Shown here: in pieces, positions 43,998 through 51,749 of the stretch | Position numbering within the stretch: position 1 is the first letter of the stretch | Layout: every line of letters begins with the position of its first letter | Assembly (NCBI GenBank): GCA_001544655.2 | Contig: FCOD02000004.1 | Span: 1 to 64,000, forward strand | Reading direction: 5' to 3' | From: Caballeronia turbans | Lineage (GTDB): Bacteria; Pseudomonadota; Gammaproteobacteria; Burkholderiales; Burkholderiaceae | DNA: 64,000 nt | Position numbers and translations under genes: made by a program | The notes under the pieces: generated by a model | The model's input: only the letters and a program-made list of their open reading frames with translations | Told to the model about the DNA's origin: nothing | Database searches by the model: none

Positions 43998-44718
43998 AGT
44001 TCACGTCGTCCATGCCCACCCGGAACCGCGCTCCTTCTGCACGGCAATGGCCCACGAGGCCCGACGCCTGATGGAGTTGCGTGGCGACGACGTGAGTTTT
44101 TCGGACCTGTACGCACTAGACTTCGACCCGGTGGCTCGTGCCAGCGAGTTCGCCGAACGTGCAAACGTCGACTACCTTGTCTATTCATTGGAGCAGCGCC
44201 ACGCGCTTGTGCACGACACGCTTGCGTCCGGCGTCCGGCGCGAGGTCGACGCGCTTCTCGCGAGCGATACGCTCATGCTGGTGTTTCCCCTCTACTGGTT
44301 TTCGGTGCCTGCGCTGATCAAGGGATGGATCGACCGCTGTTTCCTGTCGGGCGCGCTGTACGGCGGAAAGCGCATTTATGGCCGTGGTGGCATGGTCGGC
44401 AAGCGCGCGGTGGTCGGCGTGACGCTGGGCGGCCGGGAGCACATGTTCGGTGAGCAGGGTATCCACGGCGAACTTGCGGGCGGCATGTTGCGCCATCTGC
44501 TGCAAGGTACGTTGGGATATGTGGGCTTCGAGGTGCTCGAGCCGTTCTTTGCGTGGCACGTTCCGTACTGCACCGACGAGCAGCGGTCGGCCACGATGGC
44601 CCGCTGGCGCGACTTTATCGATCGACTCGACGAGCAACCGCGTATCCCGATGCCGCGGCTCGAGGACTATGATGACGTGTTCCGGCCACTTCGCGATTCG
44701 TCCGATCATGAAAGCTAA
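43990..44718 (+). CDS. NAD(P)H:quinone oxidoreductase, flavodoxin-like fold
   Basis: This 242-residue flavoprotein has VHVVHAHPEPRSFCTAMAHEA (phosphate-binding strand), LMLVFPLYWFSVPALIKGWIDRCF and VGVTLGGREHMFGEQG, the pattern of DT-diaphorase-like reductases (MdaB/KefF group). It probably carries out two-electron reduction of quinones or electrophiles. It overlaps the hydratase by eight and the AraC gene by eleven bases, so the four genes form one unit. Confidence 0.9.
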   Translation: MAKVHVVHAHPEPRSFCTAMAHEARRLMELRGDDVSFSDLYALDFDPVARASEFAERANVDYLVYSLEQRHALVHDTLASGVRREVDALLASDTLMLVFPLYWFSVPALIKGWIDRCFLSGALYGGKRIYGRGGMVGKRAVVGVTLGGREHMFGEQGIHGELAGGMLRHLLQGTLGYVGFEVLEPFFAWHVPYCTDEQRSATMARWRDFIDRLDEQPRIPMPRLEDYDDVFRPLRDSSDHES

Positions 44719-45541
44719 AGCGCCGACGCATTCGGTCAAGCTCTGGCGCGCGCCAGACGTCATGGACGCCGTCATGCTCAAGGGCCGGTTCGTCGGCCAC
44801 CGGTATCCTCCGCACGCGCACGACACGCACTGCCTCGCGGTGATCACCGGCGGGGCTTTGGCGGTCGAGGTGCGGGACCAGCGTCGCATATGCCGCCCCG
44901 GCGACGTGATCGTCATCGATGCCGATGTCGTGCATTCCGGCGCCGCGGCAGGAGACGGCCAGTGGAAAATGCGCGTCGAACATGTGCAACCCGCGGCGCT
45001 GGCCGCCTACTGTGACCGGCTCGGCATTCCTCGGCGCGACCGGTTCGACGTCGCGAGCCCGTTCATCATCGACGCTCAACTGTCACGCAATCTCTACGGC
45101 ATAAACTGGTGTTCCGAGGTGGACGACGACCCCTTCAAGCGCAGTGAAGCGCTGGCTTGCGCGGTCATTGGGTTATGTGGTCTGCACGCGGGCCGCTCGG
45201 CGCGCTTGCCCGCCGTGCGCAGCGAGCCGGCTCTCGTGCGCACGGTAAAGCGCCGGCTGCGCCAGGACTTGGATGCGAGGTTGACCTTGTCGACGCTCGC
45301 GTCGGAGTTCGACGTCACGCCCTTTGTCCTGCTGCGCGCCTTTGTCCGCGAGACGGGACTGAGTCCGCATGCCTTTCAGCAGCAGACGCGCGTACGCAAT
45401 GCGATGCCGATGCTTCGTCAAGGCATATCCCTTTCGGAGGTTGGCGCGCGAACAGGCTTCGCGGACCAGTCGCACTTTACGCGCGTGTTCAAGCAACAAA
45501 CTGGCGTGACACCGAAGGTCTATCAGGCTGCATTCCTTTGA
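44708..45541 (+). CDS. AraC-family transcriptional regulator
   Basis: This 277-residue regulator has an N-terminal cupin-like sensor (HRYPPHAHDTHCLAVITGG; GDVIVIDADVVHSG) and a C-terminal double helix-turn-helix (LTLSTLASEFDVTPFVLLRAFVRETGLSPHAF; LSEVGARTGFADQSHFTRVFKQQTGVTPKVYQ). It is the last gene of the DUF2000 operon and probably autoregulates it. The ATG at 44708 lies within the quinone reductase coding end, indicating translational coupling. Confidence 0.9.
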   Translation: MKAKAPTHSVKLWRAPDVMDAVMLKGRFVGHRYPPHAHDTHCLAVITGGALAVEVRDQRRICRPGDVIVIDADVVHSGAAAGDGQWKMRVEHVQPAALAAYCDRLGIPRRDRFDVASPFIIDAQLSRNLYGINWCSEVDDDPFKRSEALACAVIGLCGLHAGRSARLPAVRSEPALVRTVKRRLRQDLDARLTLSTLASEFDVTPFVLLRAFVRETGLSPHAFQQQTRVRNAMPMLRQGISLSEVGARTGFADQSHFTRVFKQQTGVTPKVYQAAFL

Positions 45542-45561
45542 ACGGCTCGGTGAACGTCGGT

Positions 45562-46636
45562 TCAGGCGAAAGCGGGGTAGTCGAGATAGCCCTCCGGCCC
45601 TTGCGTGAACCACAACACGCCCTTATCGGCCGCCAGCGGAGCGCCTGCGCTAAAGCGCTGCGGCAAATCGGGATTTGCGATGAACGGCCGGCCAAAGGCG
45701 ATGCGTCCGCCTCGTCGCTGGAGATAGCCGCCGCCGCACGATCGAGACCGTAGTCCGAATTGAGGATGGACACGTCTGCGAATGCCTTCCTGATGGCAGG
45801 CGCGAAGGGCGGCCGGTCGGAAGTGCCAAAATCCCGTTCATCGGCGGCTCGCGAAGTTCAAGATGCGCGACGCCGAGCGCCGATAGTGTCCGAGCCGCAG
45901 CGACAAAAACGGGCTCCGGATCACTGTCGCGCACGCCCTGGTCCGTGCCGTTGGGCGTGAGCCGTACTCCGGTGCGGCCAGCGCCGGCTATCCCGATCAC
46001 GGCCTGCGTGACTTCCCTGAGCAGCCGGACGCGATTTTCGATGCTGCCGCCGTAGGCGTCGTCCCGCAAGTTGGTGCCGTCGCGCAAGAACTCATCGATC
46101 AGATAGCCGTTGGCGGCGTGCACCTGCACGCCATCGAATCCCGCGCGCAAGGCATTTCGCGTAGCGCGGCGAAAATCGTCGAGCAGTGCGGGCACTTCGT
46201 CTGCGCGCATGGGTCTGCCCGCGACATGGGGCTGCTTGCCGCTATAGGTATGCGCGTGTCCCGGCGCGGTCGTGCCCGAAGCCGATAACGGCTGCGCGCC
46301 GCCATTGAAGCTGGGATGCACGGTGCGGCCCATGTGCCAAAGCTGCGCGATGATGCGCCCGCCGGCCGAGTGCACGGCGTCGGTTACGCGCAGCCAGCCT
46401 GCAACCTGTTCGTCGGACCAGAGGCCCGTTGCGAAGGGCCATCCCAACCCCTGCTGCGCGATACCGATCGCTTCGCTGATTATGAGTCCGGCGCTCGCGC
46501 GCTGGGCGTAATACTGCGCCATGATCGTCGTCGGCAAGTGATACCGCGTACCCCGCGCGCGAGTCATAGGTGCCATGAAGATGCGATTGGGCGCTTCGAT
46601 GTCGCCCAGCCGGATCGGGTCGAAAAGCGTGGTCAT
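45562..46636 (-). pseudogene. Old Yellow Enzyme (NemA-type ene-reductase) with two frameshifts
   Basis: The frame from 46636 encodes a normal FMN-dependent alkene reductase start (LFDPIRLGDIEAPNRIFMAPMTRAR; IIAQLWHMGRTVHP; VHAANGYLIDEFLRDGTN; LREPPMNG) for about 270 residues. Near 45831-45834 a base is missing: the next frame gives DFGTSDRPPFAPAIRKAF and SILNSDYGLD. Near 45701-45705 a second base is missing: the third frame gives IAFGRPFIANPDLPQRF and ends FTQGPEGYLDYPAFA at 45562. Both repairs restore a roughly 358-residue OYE. The first loss removes the C-terminal phosphate-binding part, so the gene is inactive unless the read is wrong. Confidence 0.85.
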
Positions 46637-46660
46637 GGCTTTCTCCGTTGGCTTTTGCGG

Positions 46661-47428
46661 TTACACGAGGCGCGCGCCGCCATCGACGTTGAGCGTCGCT
46701 CCGTTCATGAAGCCATTGGTCATCAGGAACACCACGCCCGCGCCGGCTTCGCTGGCGGTGCCGAGACGATGCAGCGGCAAGGTTTTCTCCATATTCGACA
46801 CGACCGTATCGCGCGCGTCACCGAGCGCCTTGCGCAGAATCGGCGTGTCGATCGGACCGGGCGACAGCGTGTTGACGCGCACCGGCGCCAGTTCGAGGGC
46901 CAGGCCGCGCGCGAGCGCTTCCATAGCCGCCGACGCCGCCGCGAGCACTGCGGTGCCGTAGGCGTTCGGACGGTCGGCGAGACTGCCCGAGATGAACGTG
47001 ATCGAGCCATCGGCGCTCAAGCGGTCTCCCAGGGCGCGAATGACGTGCACGGCCGCCCAGATGCGTTCCTCGAACGCGATCCGCAAATGCGCTACGTGGG
47101 CCTCGCGCACCGTCCCTGCGACGAAGGTGCCGGCCAGCAGAACCAGATGATCGACCTTCGGAATGTCGCTTACCGCCTGCTGCAGAGCGTCGGCGTCGGT
47201 CACGTCGGCCGCGCGCCATCCGGCGAAGCCATGCTGCGCGGCGACGCGTTGCGCCGTATCCGCCGATCGCCCGACCACGACGACCGCCGCGCCCGCCCGT
47301 TTCGCCTGAAGAGCCGCATCGAGCCCGATGCCCGACGTGCCGCCGAAAATGAGTGCCGTCTTGCCTGCGAGTGCGTGGTGAGCGACTGCTGCCGCCTGTG
47401 CGTCCTGCGTTTTCGTATTCGCGTTCAT
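46661..47428 (-). CDS. SDR-fold oxidoreductase lacking the catalytic Tyr-x-x-x-Lys
   Basis: These 255 residues have the cofactor motif ALIFGGTSGIGLDAALQAKRAG and VVVGRS (NADP preference likely), then VNTLSPGPIDTP and VDGGARLV. At the active site FISGSLADRPNAYGTAVLAAASAAM puts Leu or Val where Tyr is expected and Ser for Lys. The ATG at 47428 follows a strong AAAAAGGAGAAGG; the frame upstream is not used. It is divergent from the LysR at 47533 and upstream of the broken OYE gene, probably one regulated unit. Confidence 0.88.
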   Translation of the reverse strand: MNANTKTQDAQAAAVAHHALAGKTALIFGGTSGIGLDAALQAKRAGAAVVVVGRSADTAQRVAAQHGFAGWRAADVTDADALQQAVSDIPKVDHLVLLAGTFVAGTVREAHVAHLRIAFEERIWAAVHVIRALGDRLSADGSITFISGSLADRPNAYGTAVLAAASAAMEALARGLALELAPVRVNTLSPGPIDTPILRKALGDARDTVVSNMEKTLPLHRLGTASEAGAGVVFLMTNGFMNGATLNVDGGARLV

Positions 47429-47532
47429 GTCCTTCTCCTTTTTGACTTCGCCGGTTTGGCGTCGATGGGAGAAGGTTAATTCGCGAAACCTGGATTGATA
47501 ATTGGGCAGCAATTCGCTTTAATGATGCCATC
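47429..47532. promoter_or_regulatory. Divergent SDR/LysR promoter region
   Basis: The 104-bp spacer contains the palindrome TTCGCGAA (47481-47488) and the direct repeat AATTCGC (near 47479 and again near 47510), with AT-rich sequence between them. LysR regulators often bind such paired sites between their own gene and the target. Exact -10/-35 boxes are not clear. Confidence 0.4.
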
Positions 47533-48477
47533 ATGGAACAAATCGCTATCGAAAGATTGACTGGGCTGATCGCATTCGCGCGCGCCGCATCCCTTGGCAG
47601 CTATACGGCCGCCGCGCGTTCGCTATCCGTTTCGCCATCGGCGATCAGCAAAAGCATCCAGCGGCTGGAGCAGCACTTCGGACTCAAGCTGTTCAGTCGG
47701 ACCACGCGCTCGCTGACGCTGACGCCGGAGGGGCGGGATCTTCTGGAGCGCACGCAACGGTTATTGCGCGAGGCGGAAGGTATCGAGCAAGGCGTCGCCG
47801 CTGCGCGCGCGGAGCCGGCCGGAACGCTCAAGGTGACCGCGCCGTTGCCCGTCGGCGTGAACATCCTCGCGCCCGCACTGCCGGCGTTTCGCCGGCGGCA
47901 TCCGAAAGTGACCGTCGATGTGCGCCTGAGCGATCGCTACGTCGATCTGATCGAGGAGGGCGTGGATGTCGCCATTCGAGTCGGCAATCCCGGCGACGCG
48001 CGGTTGATCGCGCGCCGTCTCGCACCGCATCGGATTTGCGCGTTCGCATCGCCTGAATATCTGCGGGAGCGAGGCGTGCCGCAGCATCCGAACGATCTCT
48101 TGCAGCACGATTGCGTGAACTTCAGATATCAGTCGACGGGGCAGGAGGCCGCGTGGCTTTTCGACGTGGGAGGCAAACTCGTTGAGTTCTCGCCTGCGTC
48201 GGCCTTGATTATCGACGTCAGCGACGCGATTGCCGCGACGCTGGCCGCAGGCGCCGGAATCGGAATTTCGACGACGTATATCGCAGCGCCATACGTCCAA
48301 AGGCGCGAACTCGTACCTGTGCTGCACGAGTTCGCCTATGACCGATTCCATCTGCATGCCGTGTGGCCCGAGAGCCGGCGCAGCAATCCGGCGGTGAGAG
48401 CGTTTGTCGGCTTTCTGCAGGATATCTTTCCATCTCCCGCACCCTGGGACGTCCTGGTGCAGGCTCATGCTTCCTAG
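47533..48477 (+). CDS. LysR-family transcriptional regulator
   Basis: These 314 residues have the winged helix at about 5-65 (ASLGSYTAAARSLSVSPSAISKSIQRLE; LFSRTTRSLTLTPEG) and a full effector domain with YVDLIEEGVDVAIRVGNPGDARLIARRL and IAATLAAGAGIGISTTYIA, the pattern of the large group regulating adjacent SDR and quinone or ene-reductase genes. It is divergent from the SDR and therefore the likely regulator of SDR and OYE. Confidence 0.92.
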   Translation: MEQIAIERLTGLIAFARAASLGSYTAAARSLSVSPSAISKSIQRLEQHFGLKLFSRTTRSLTLTPEGRDLLERTQRLLREAEGIEQGVAAARAEPAGTLKVTAPLPVGVNILAPALPAFRRRHPKVTVDVRLSDRYVDLIEEGVDVAIRVGNPGDARLIARRLAPHRICAFASPEYLRERGVPQHPNDLLQHDCVNFRYQSTGQEAAWLFDVGGKLVEFSPASALIIDVSDAIAATLAAGAGIGISTTYIAAPYVQRRELVPVLHEFAYDRFHLHAVWPESRRSNPAVRAFVGFLQDIFPSPAPWDVLVQAHAS

Positions 48478-48537
48478 CGCGGCATGATTTACATAATGCA
48501 AATTAGCGTATTTTTGGTTTGTTGCGGCTTTATCCTA

Positions 48538-48574
48538 ATGTCGTGTTCTGGCTATTTACAGATGTCGTGTTTTG
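48538..48574. repeat. Direct repeat in an AT-rich patch
   Basis: ATGTCGTGTTCTG (48538-48550) and ATGTCGTGTTTTG (48562-48574) differ at one base and are 24 bp apart, in an unusually AT-rich segment (about 48484-48580) between converging genes. No flanking transposase is present. Confidence 0.4.
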
Positions 48575-48646
48575 ACCTCGGCATGCTTGCCGATTCTCCG
48601 CTGCGGCCGGCTTCGACGGCAGCGAACGAACCGATCACGACGACCT

Positions 48647-48871
48647 TCAAACGCAGTGCCCATTCACCCGTTCGGCGCGCGTCACCGTATGTCCGACCAG
48701 GAGACCCAAATCATAGGCGCGTTCGAGCGCCCGCCCGATGTCCTCGACGCGGCACATGCGTATGTCGGCGTTGGGTTTGCCCATCGGATCGAATGATTCA
48801 ATGCCGAGCTCGTCGCGGGCGATCGTTAATAGCGGCTCCCAATAAGCTTCAGCTTCGTTGCGGTAGATCAT
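48647..48871 (-). CDS. Small hypothetical protein, possibly DUF6900-like
   Basis: This 74-residue acidic-helical protein begins MIYRNEAEAYWEPLLTIARDELGIESF and continues to RMCRVEDIGRALERAYDLG. The combination of an early IARDELGI helix with a later ALERAYDLG helix recalls the short DUF6900 proteins, but the match is tentative. AAAGGAG nine bases before the ATG at 48871 supports translation. It is divergent from the GlcNAc PTS genes. No function can be assigned. Confidence 0.6.
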   Translation of the reverse strand: MIYRNEAEAYWEPLLTIARDELGIESFDPMGKPNADIRMCRVEDIGRALERAYDLGLLVGHTVTRAERVNGHCV

Positions 48872-49192
48872 GATGCGCGCTCCTTTCGCTTGCATTTACT
48901 AATTAACAAGGTTAATGGGATCGCGGAGCGAAGCCTGCGACGGATCGACGCAATTGGAGCGTCGTCTCTAGAAACCATCGAACTGCTGCGAAACAATAGC
49001 GCGCTTTTTTCCGCCAGTGCTCCCCAACGGGAATCCGGCGTTTCAGAACCCGAATCAATGCGGACGACTCTGCACAAACGGCGTGCTTTTGCGAACGCGC
49101 ATTCATTCGGTCAGCGAATCATGAAGCCGTTGCCTATGATTCATTTCAGGCCGGTTTCAGCTCATATCGTCAAGGTACAAGGAGTCGTTCAT
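48872..49192. other. Divergent region before the PTS operon
   Basis: A 6-bp inverted repeat ATTAAC-AAG-GTTAAT (48902-48916) lies near the small gene start and is operator-like. The open frame that continues upstream of the EIIA-HPr-EI start has no homology and is ignored. No consensus promoter was found by eye in the remaining 280 bp. Confidence 0.4.
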
Positions 49193-51718
49193 ATGAAAGC
49201 TCCTCAGCGGATGGCACGAATCGAGTTGATGGCGCCGTTATCCGGCGTGATGGTGCAACTCGACACCGTGCCCGATCCGGTTTTTGCACAAAAAATGGTC
49301 GGCGACGGTGTGTCCATCGATCCGACATCCGACGAATTGCTCGCACCGTTTGCCGGTACGGTCACGCAGTTGCATCGTGCGGCGCACGCCGTCACCGTGA
49401 CGGGCGAAAGCGGGCTTCAGGTGCTGATACACATCGGCCTCGACACGGTGATGCTGCGCGGCGAAGGCTTTACGCCGCTCGTCAAGGAAGGCGACGCCGT
49501 CACGACCGGCCAACCGCTGATCCGTTTCGATCCGGTCGTCGTCGGCGCACGAGCCGTGAGCCTGCTCACGCAGATGGTCATCGCCAATGGCGAGCTCGTC
49601 ACGCGCTACGTGCCCGCGACGGGCCTCGTCACCGCAGGCAAGGACGTCGCGTTGGCGATCGAGTTCGTGGGCGACGCGCGCGACGATGCGAGCGGCGCTG
49701 CGGACGGCGCAATTCTGTCCGACGACGTCGCGCTGCCGAATCCTCAAGGACTGCACGCGCGGCCCGCAGCGGTTTTCGCCGCAGAAGCGAAGAAATACAA
49801 ATCCGACATCCGCGTTGTGCGCGGCAGCGACAGCGCGAACGCGAAGTCCGTCGTCGCGCTGATGTCGCTTGCGACGAAGTTCGGCGACACGCTGCGTGTC
49901 GAGGCCGCCGGCCCCGATGCGGCGGAAGCCGCCGCGGCGCTCGCGCGCCTGCTCGCGTCTGGCTCGGGCGAGAAGCCCGGCGAGGCGCCCCCCGCGCCCG
50001 CCGCCGAAGCGCTCGCGACCAAACCCGCTGCGCCCGCCGATGCGAACGAATTCACCGGCGTATCGGCGTCGCCGGGGCTCGCGGTCGGCAAGATCGTGCA
50101 GTTCCGTCAGGAAGTCATCGATGTGGCCGAAGCCGGCGAAACGCCGCAACGCGAGCGCGCACGGCTCGAGGCCGCGCATCACGAAGCGCGTCAGCAGATC
50201 GAGGCGCTGAAGGCGAAGCTGACCGATCCGGGCAAGGCGCAGATTCTCGATGCGCACCTGGAACTGCTCGGCGACCCCGATCTGAACGATGCCGCTATCG
50301 GGGCGATCAGCGAGGGAAAAAGCGCGGGCTTCGCGTGGCGCGCCGCATTCCAGGCGCAGGCGAACAATCTGGAGAAGCTCGACAACGCGCTGTTGCGCGA
50401 GCGCGCAGGCGATATCCGCGATGTCGGCCGCCGTGTGCTGGCGCTGCTCGCGGGCGTGAAGCAGGCGCATGTCGATGTGCGCGACGAATCGATCCTCATC
50501 GCCGAAGAGCTCTCCCCTTCCGACACCGCGTCGCTCGATCGCACCAAGGTGCTCGGTTTCTGCACGACGACAGGCGGCGCGACGAGCCATGTGGCGATCC
50601 TCGCGCGCTCGCTCGGCATTCCGGCGATCTGCGGCATCGACGAGGATGCGCTGCAACTGCCCGACGGCACGCTCGTCGTGCTCGATGGCTCGCACGGCAG
50701 CCTGCGGCGCAATCCGAGCGCTGACGAACTCTCGAAGGCGCACGAACGCATCGAGCGTCAGACGAAGAAGCGCGAGGAAGAGAAAGTCGCGGCGAGCAAG
50801 CGCGCCGTCACCGCCGATGGTCATCGCGTCGAAGTGGTCGCGAACATCCGCAATGCGCAGGAAGCGCGCGATGCGGTCGCGGCAGGCGCCGAAGGCGTCG
50901 GGCTTCTGCGGTCCGAGTTCCTGTTCGATAACCGCGACACCGCGCCGTCGGAAGACGAACAGGCCGCCGAATATTGCGCGGTCGCCGAAGCGCTCGGCCG
51001 CGAGCGTCCGCTCGTCGTGCGCACGCTCGATGTCGGCGGCGACAAGCCGCTCTCCTACATGCCGCTGCCGAAGGAAGACAATCCGTTCCTCGGGCTGCGC
51101 GGCGTGCGCGTGAGTCTCGATCGTCCCGATATGTTCCGTACGCAATTGCGCGCGATTCTGCGCGCCGCATCGATCGGCAATCTGCACATCATGTTTCCGA
51201 TGGTCGCCGCGATCGAGGAAGTGCGCGCGGCGAAGCGGATTCTTCAGGAAGAAGCCGGCGATCGCATCGGCAGCGTGAAGGTCGGCGTGATGATCGAAGT
51301 GCCGTCCGCCGCGCTGATCGCCGAGCCGCTCGCGCGCGAAGTCGATTTCTTTTCGATCGGCACCAACGATCTGACGCAGTACACGCTCGCAATGGATCGC
51401 GGGCATCCGAAGCTCGCGAAGCAGGCCGATGCGCTGCATCCGGCGGTGTTGCGTCTCATCGGCATGACGGCCGACGGCGCGCACAAGCACGGCAAGTGGG
51501 TCGGCGTGTGCGGCGGCATCGCATCCGACGCGATGGCCGTGCCGGTGCTCGTCGGCCTGGGCATCGACGAGCTATCGGTCAGCGTGCCCGCCGTCGGCTC
51601 GATCAAGGCGCAGCTCGCGCGTTTCACGATGGATGAAGCGCGCGCGCTGGCGGCGAAAGTCATCACGCTCGGCACGGCCGACGAAGTGCGCGCCCTGCTC
51701 GCGCCTTACGCGGAATAA
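49193..51718 (+). CDS. nagF: PTS multiphosphoryl transfer protein EIIA-HPr-EI (N-acetylglucosamine type)
   Basis: These 841 residues fuse three phosphotransferase modules. EIIA-Glc domain (about 1-150): LIHIGLDTVMLRGEGF with the phosphorylated His in HIGLD. HPr domain (about 165-250): NPQGLHARPAAVFAAEAKKY with the HPr His. Enzyme I (about 280-841): GGATSHVAILARSLGIPAICG with its active His, VKVGVMIEVPSAALI and FFSIGTNDLTQYTLAMDRGH for phosphoenolpyruvate binding. It passes phosphate from PEP to the EIIB of the gene downstream. AAGGAG lies eight bases before the ATG. The stop codon lies in the first unit of a 9-bp tandem repeat. Confidence 0.95.
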   Translation: MKAPQRMARIELMAPLSGVMVQLDTVPDPVFAQKMVGDGVSIDPTSDELLAPFAGTVTQLHRAAHAVTVTGESGLQVLIHIGLDTVMLRGEGFTPLVKEGDAVTTGQPLIRFDPVVVGARAVSLLTQMVIANGELVTRYVPATGLVTAGKDVALAIEFVGDARDDASGAADGAILSDDVALPNPQGLHARPAAVFAAEAKKYKSDIRVVRGSDSANAKSVVALMSLATKFGDTLRVEAAGPDAAEAAAALARLLASGSGEKPGEAPPAPAAEALATKPAAPADANEFTGVSASPGLAVGKIVQFRQEVIDVAEAGETPQRERARLEAAHHEARQQIEALKAKLTDPGKAQILDAHLELLGDPDLNDAAIGAISEGKSAGFAWRAAFQAQANNLEKLDNALLRERAGDIRDVGRRVLALLAGVKQAHVDVRDESILIAEELSPSDTASLDRTKVLGFCTTTGGATSHVAILARSLGIPAICGIDEDALQLPDGTLVVLDGSHGSLRRNPSADELSKAHERIERQTKKREEEKVAASKRAVTADGHRVEVVANIRNAQEARDAVAAGAEGVGLLRSEFLFDNRDTAPSEDEQAAEYCAVAEALGRERPLVVRTLDVGGDKPLSYMPLPKEDNPFLGLRGVRVSLDRPDMFRTQLRAILRAASIGNLHIMFPMVAAIEEVRAAKRILQEEAGDRIGSVKVGVMIEVPSAALIAEPLAREVDFFSIGTNDLTQYTLAMDRGHPKLAKQADALHPAVLRLIGMTADGAHKHGKWVGVCGGIASDAMAVPVLVGLGIDELSVSVPAVGSIKAQLARFTMDEARALAAKVITLGTADEVRALLAPYAE

Positions 51719-51745
51719 GCGGAATTAGCGGAATAAGCGGAGACC
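51710..51745 (+). repeat. 9-bp tandem repeat across the nagF stop codon
   Basis: Units are GCGGAATAA (51710-51718), GCGGAATTA (51719-51727), GCGGAATAA (51728-51736) and a partial GCGGAGACC (51737-51745). The first unit encodes the last residues Ala-Glu and the stop; the third provides an in-frame back-up stop; the fourth contains the GGAG ribosome-binding site of nagE. Confidence 0.8.
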
Positions 51746-51749
51746 TCTC

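Noticed and set aside
49238-51490. 750-codon minus-strand frame inside nagF
   Set aside because: Complement of a highly conserved PTS protein; no recognisable motif.
51710-51745. Possible CRISPR or satellite array
   Set aside because: Only four 9-bp units without spacers, so a simple tandem duplication.
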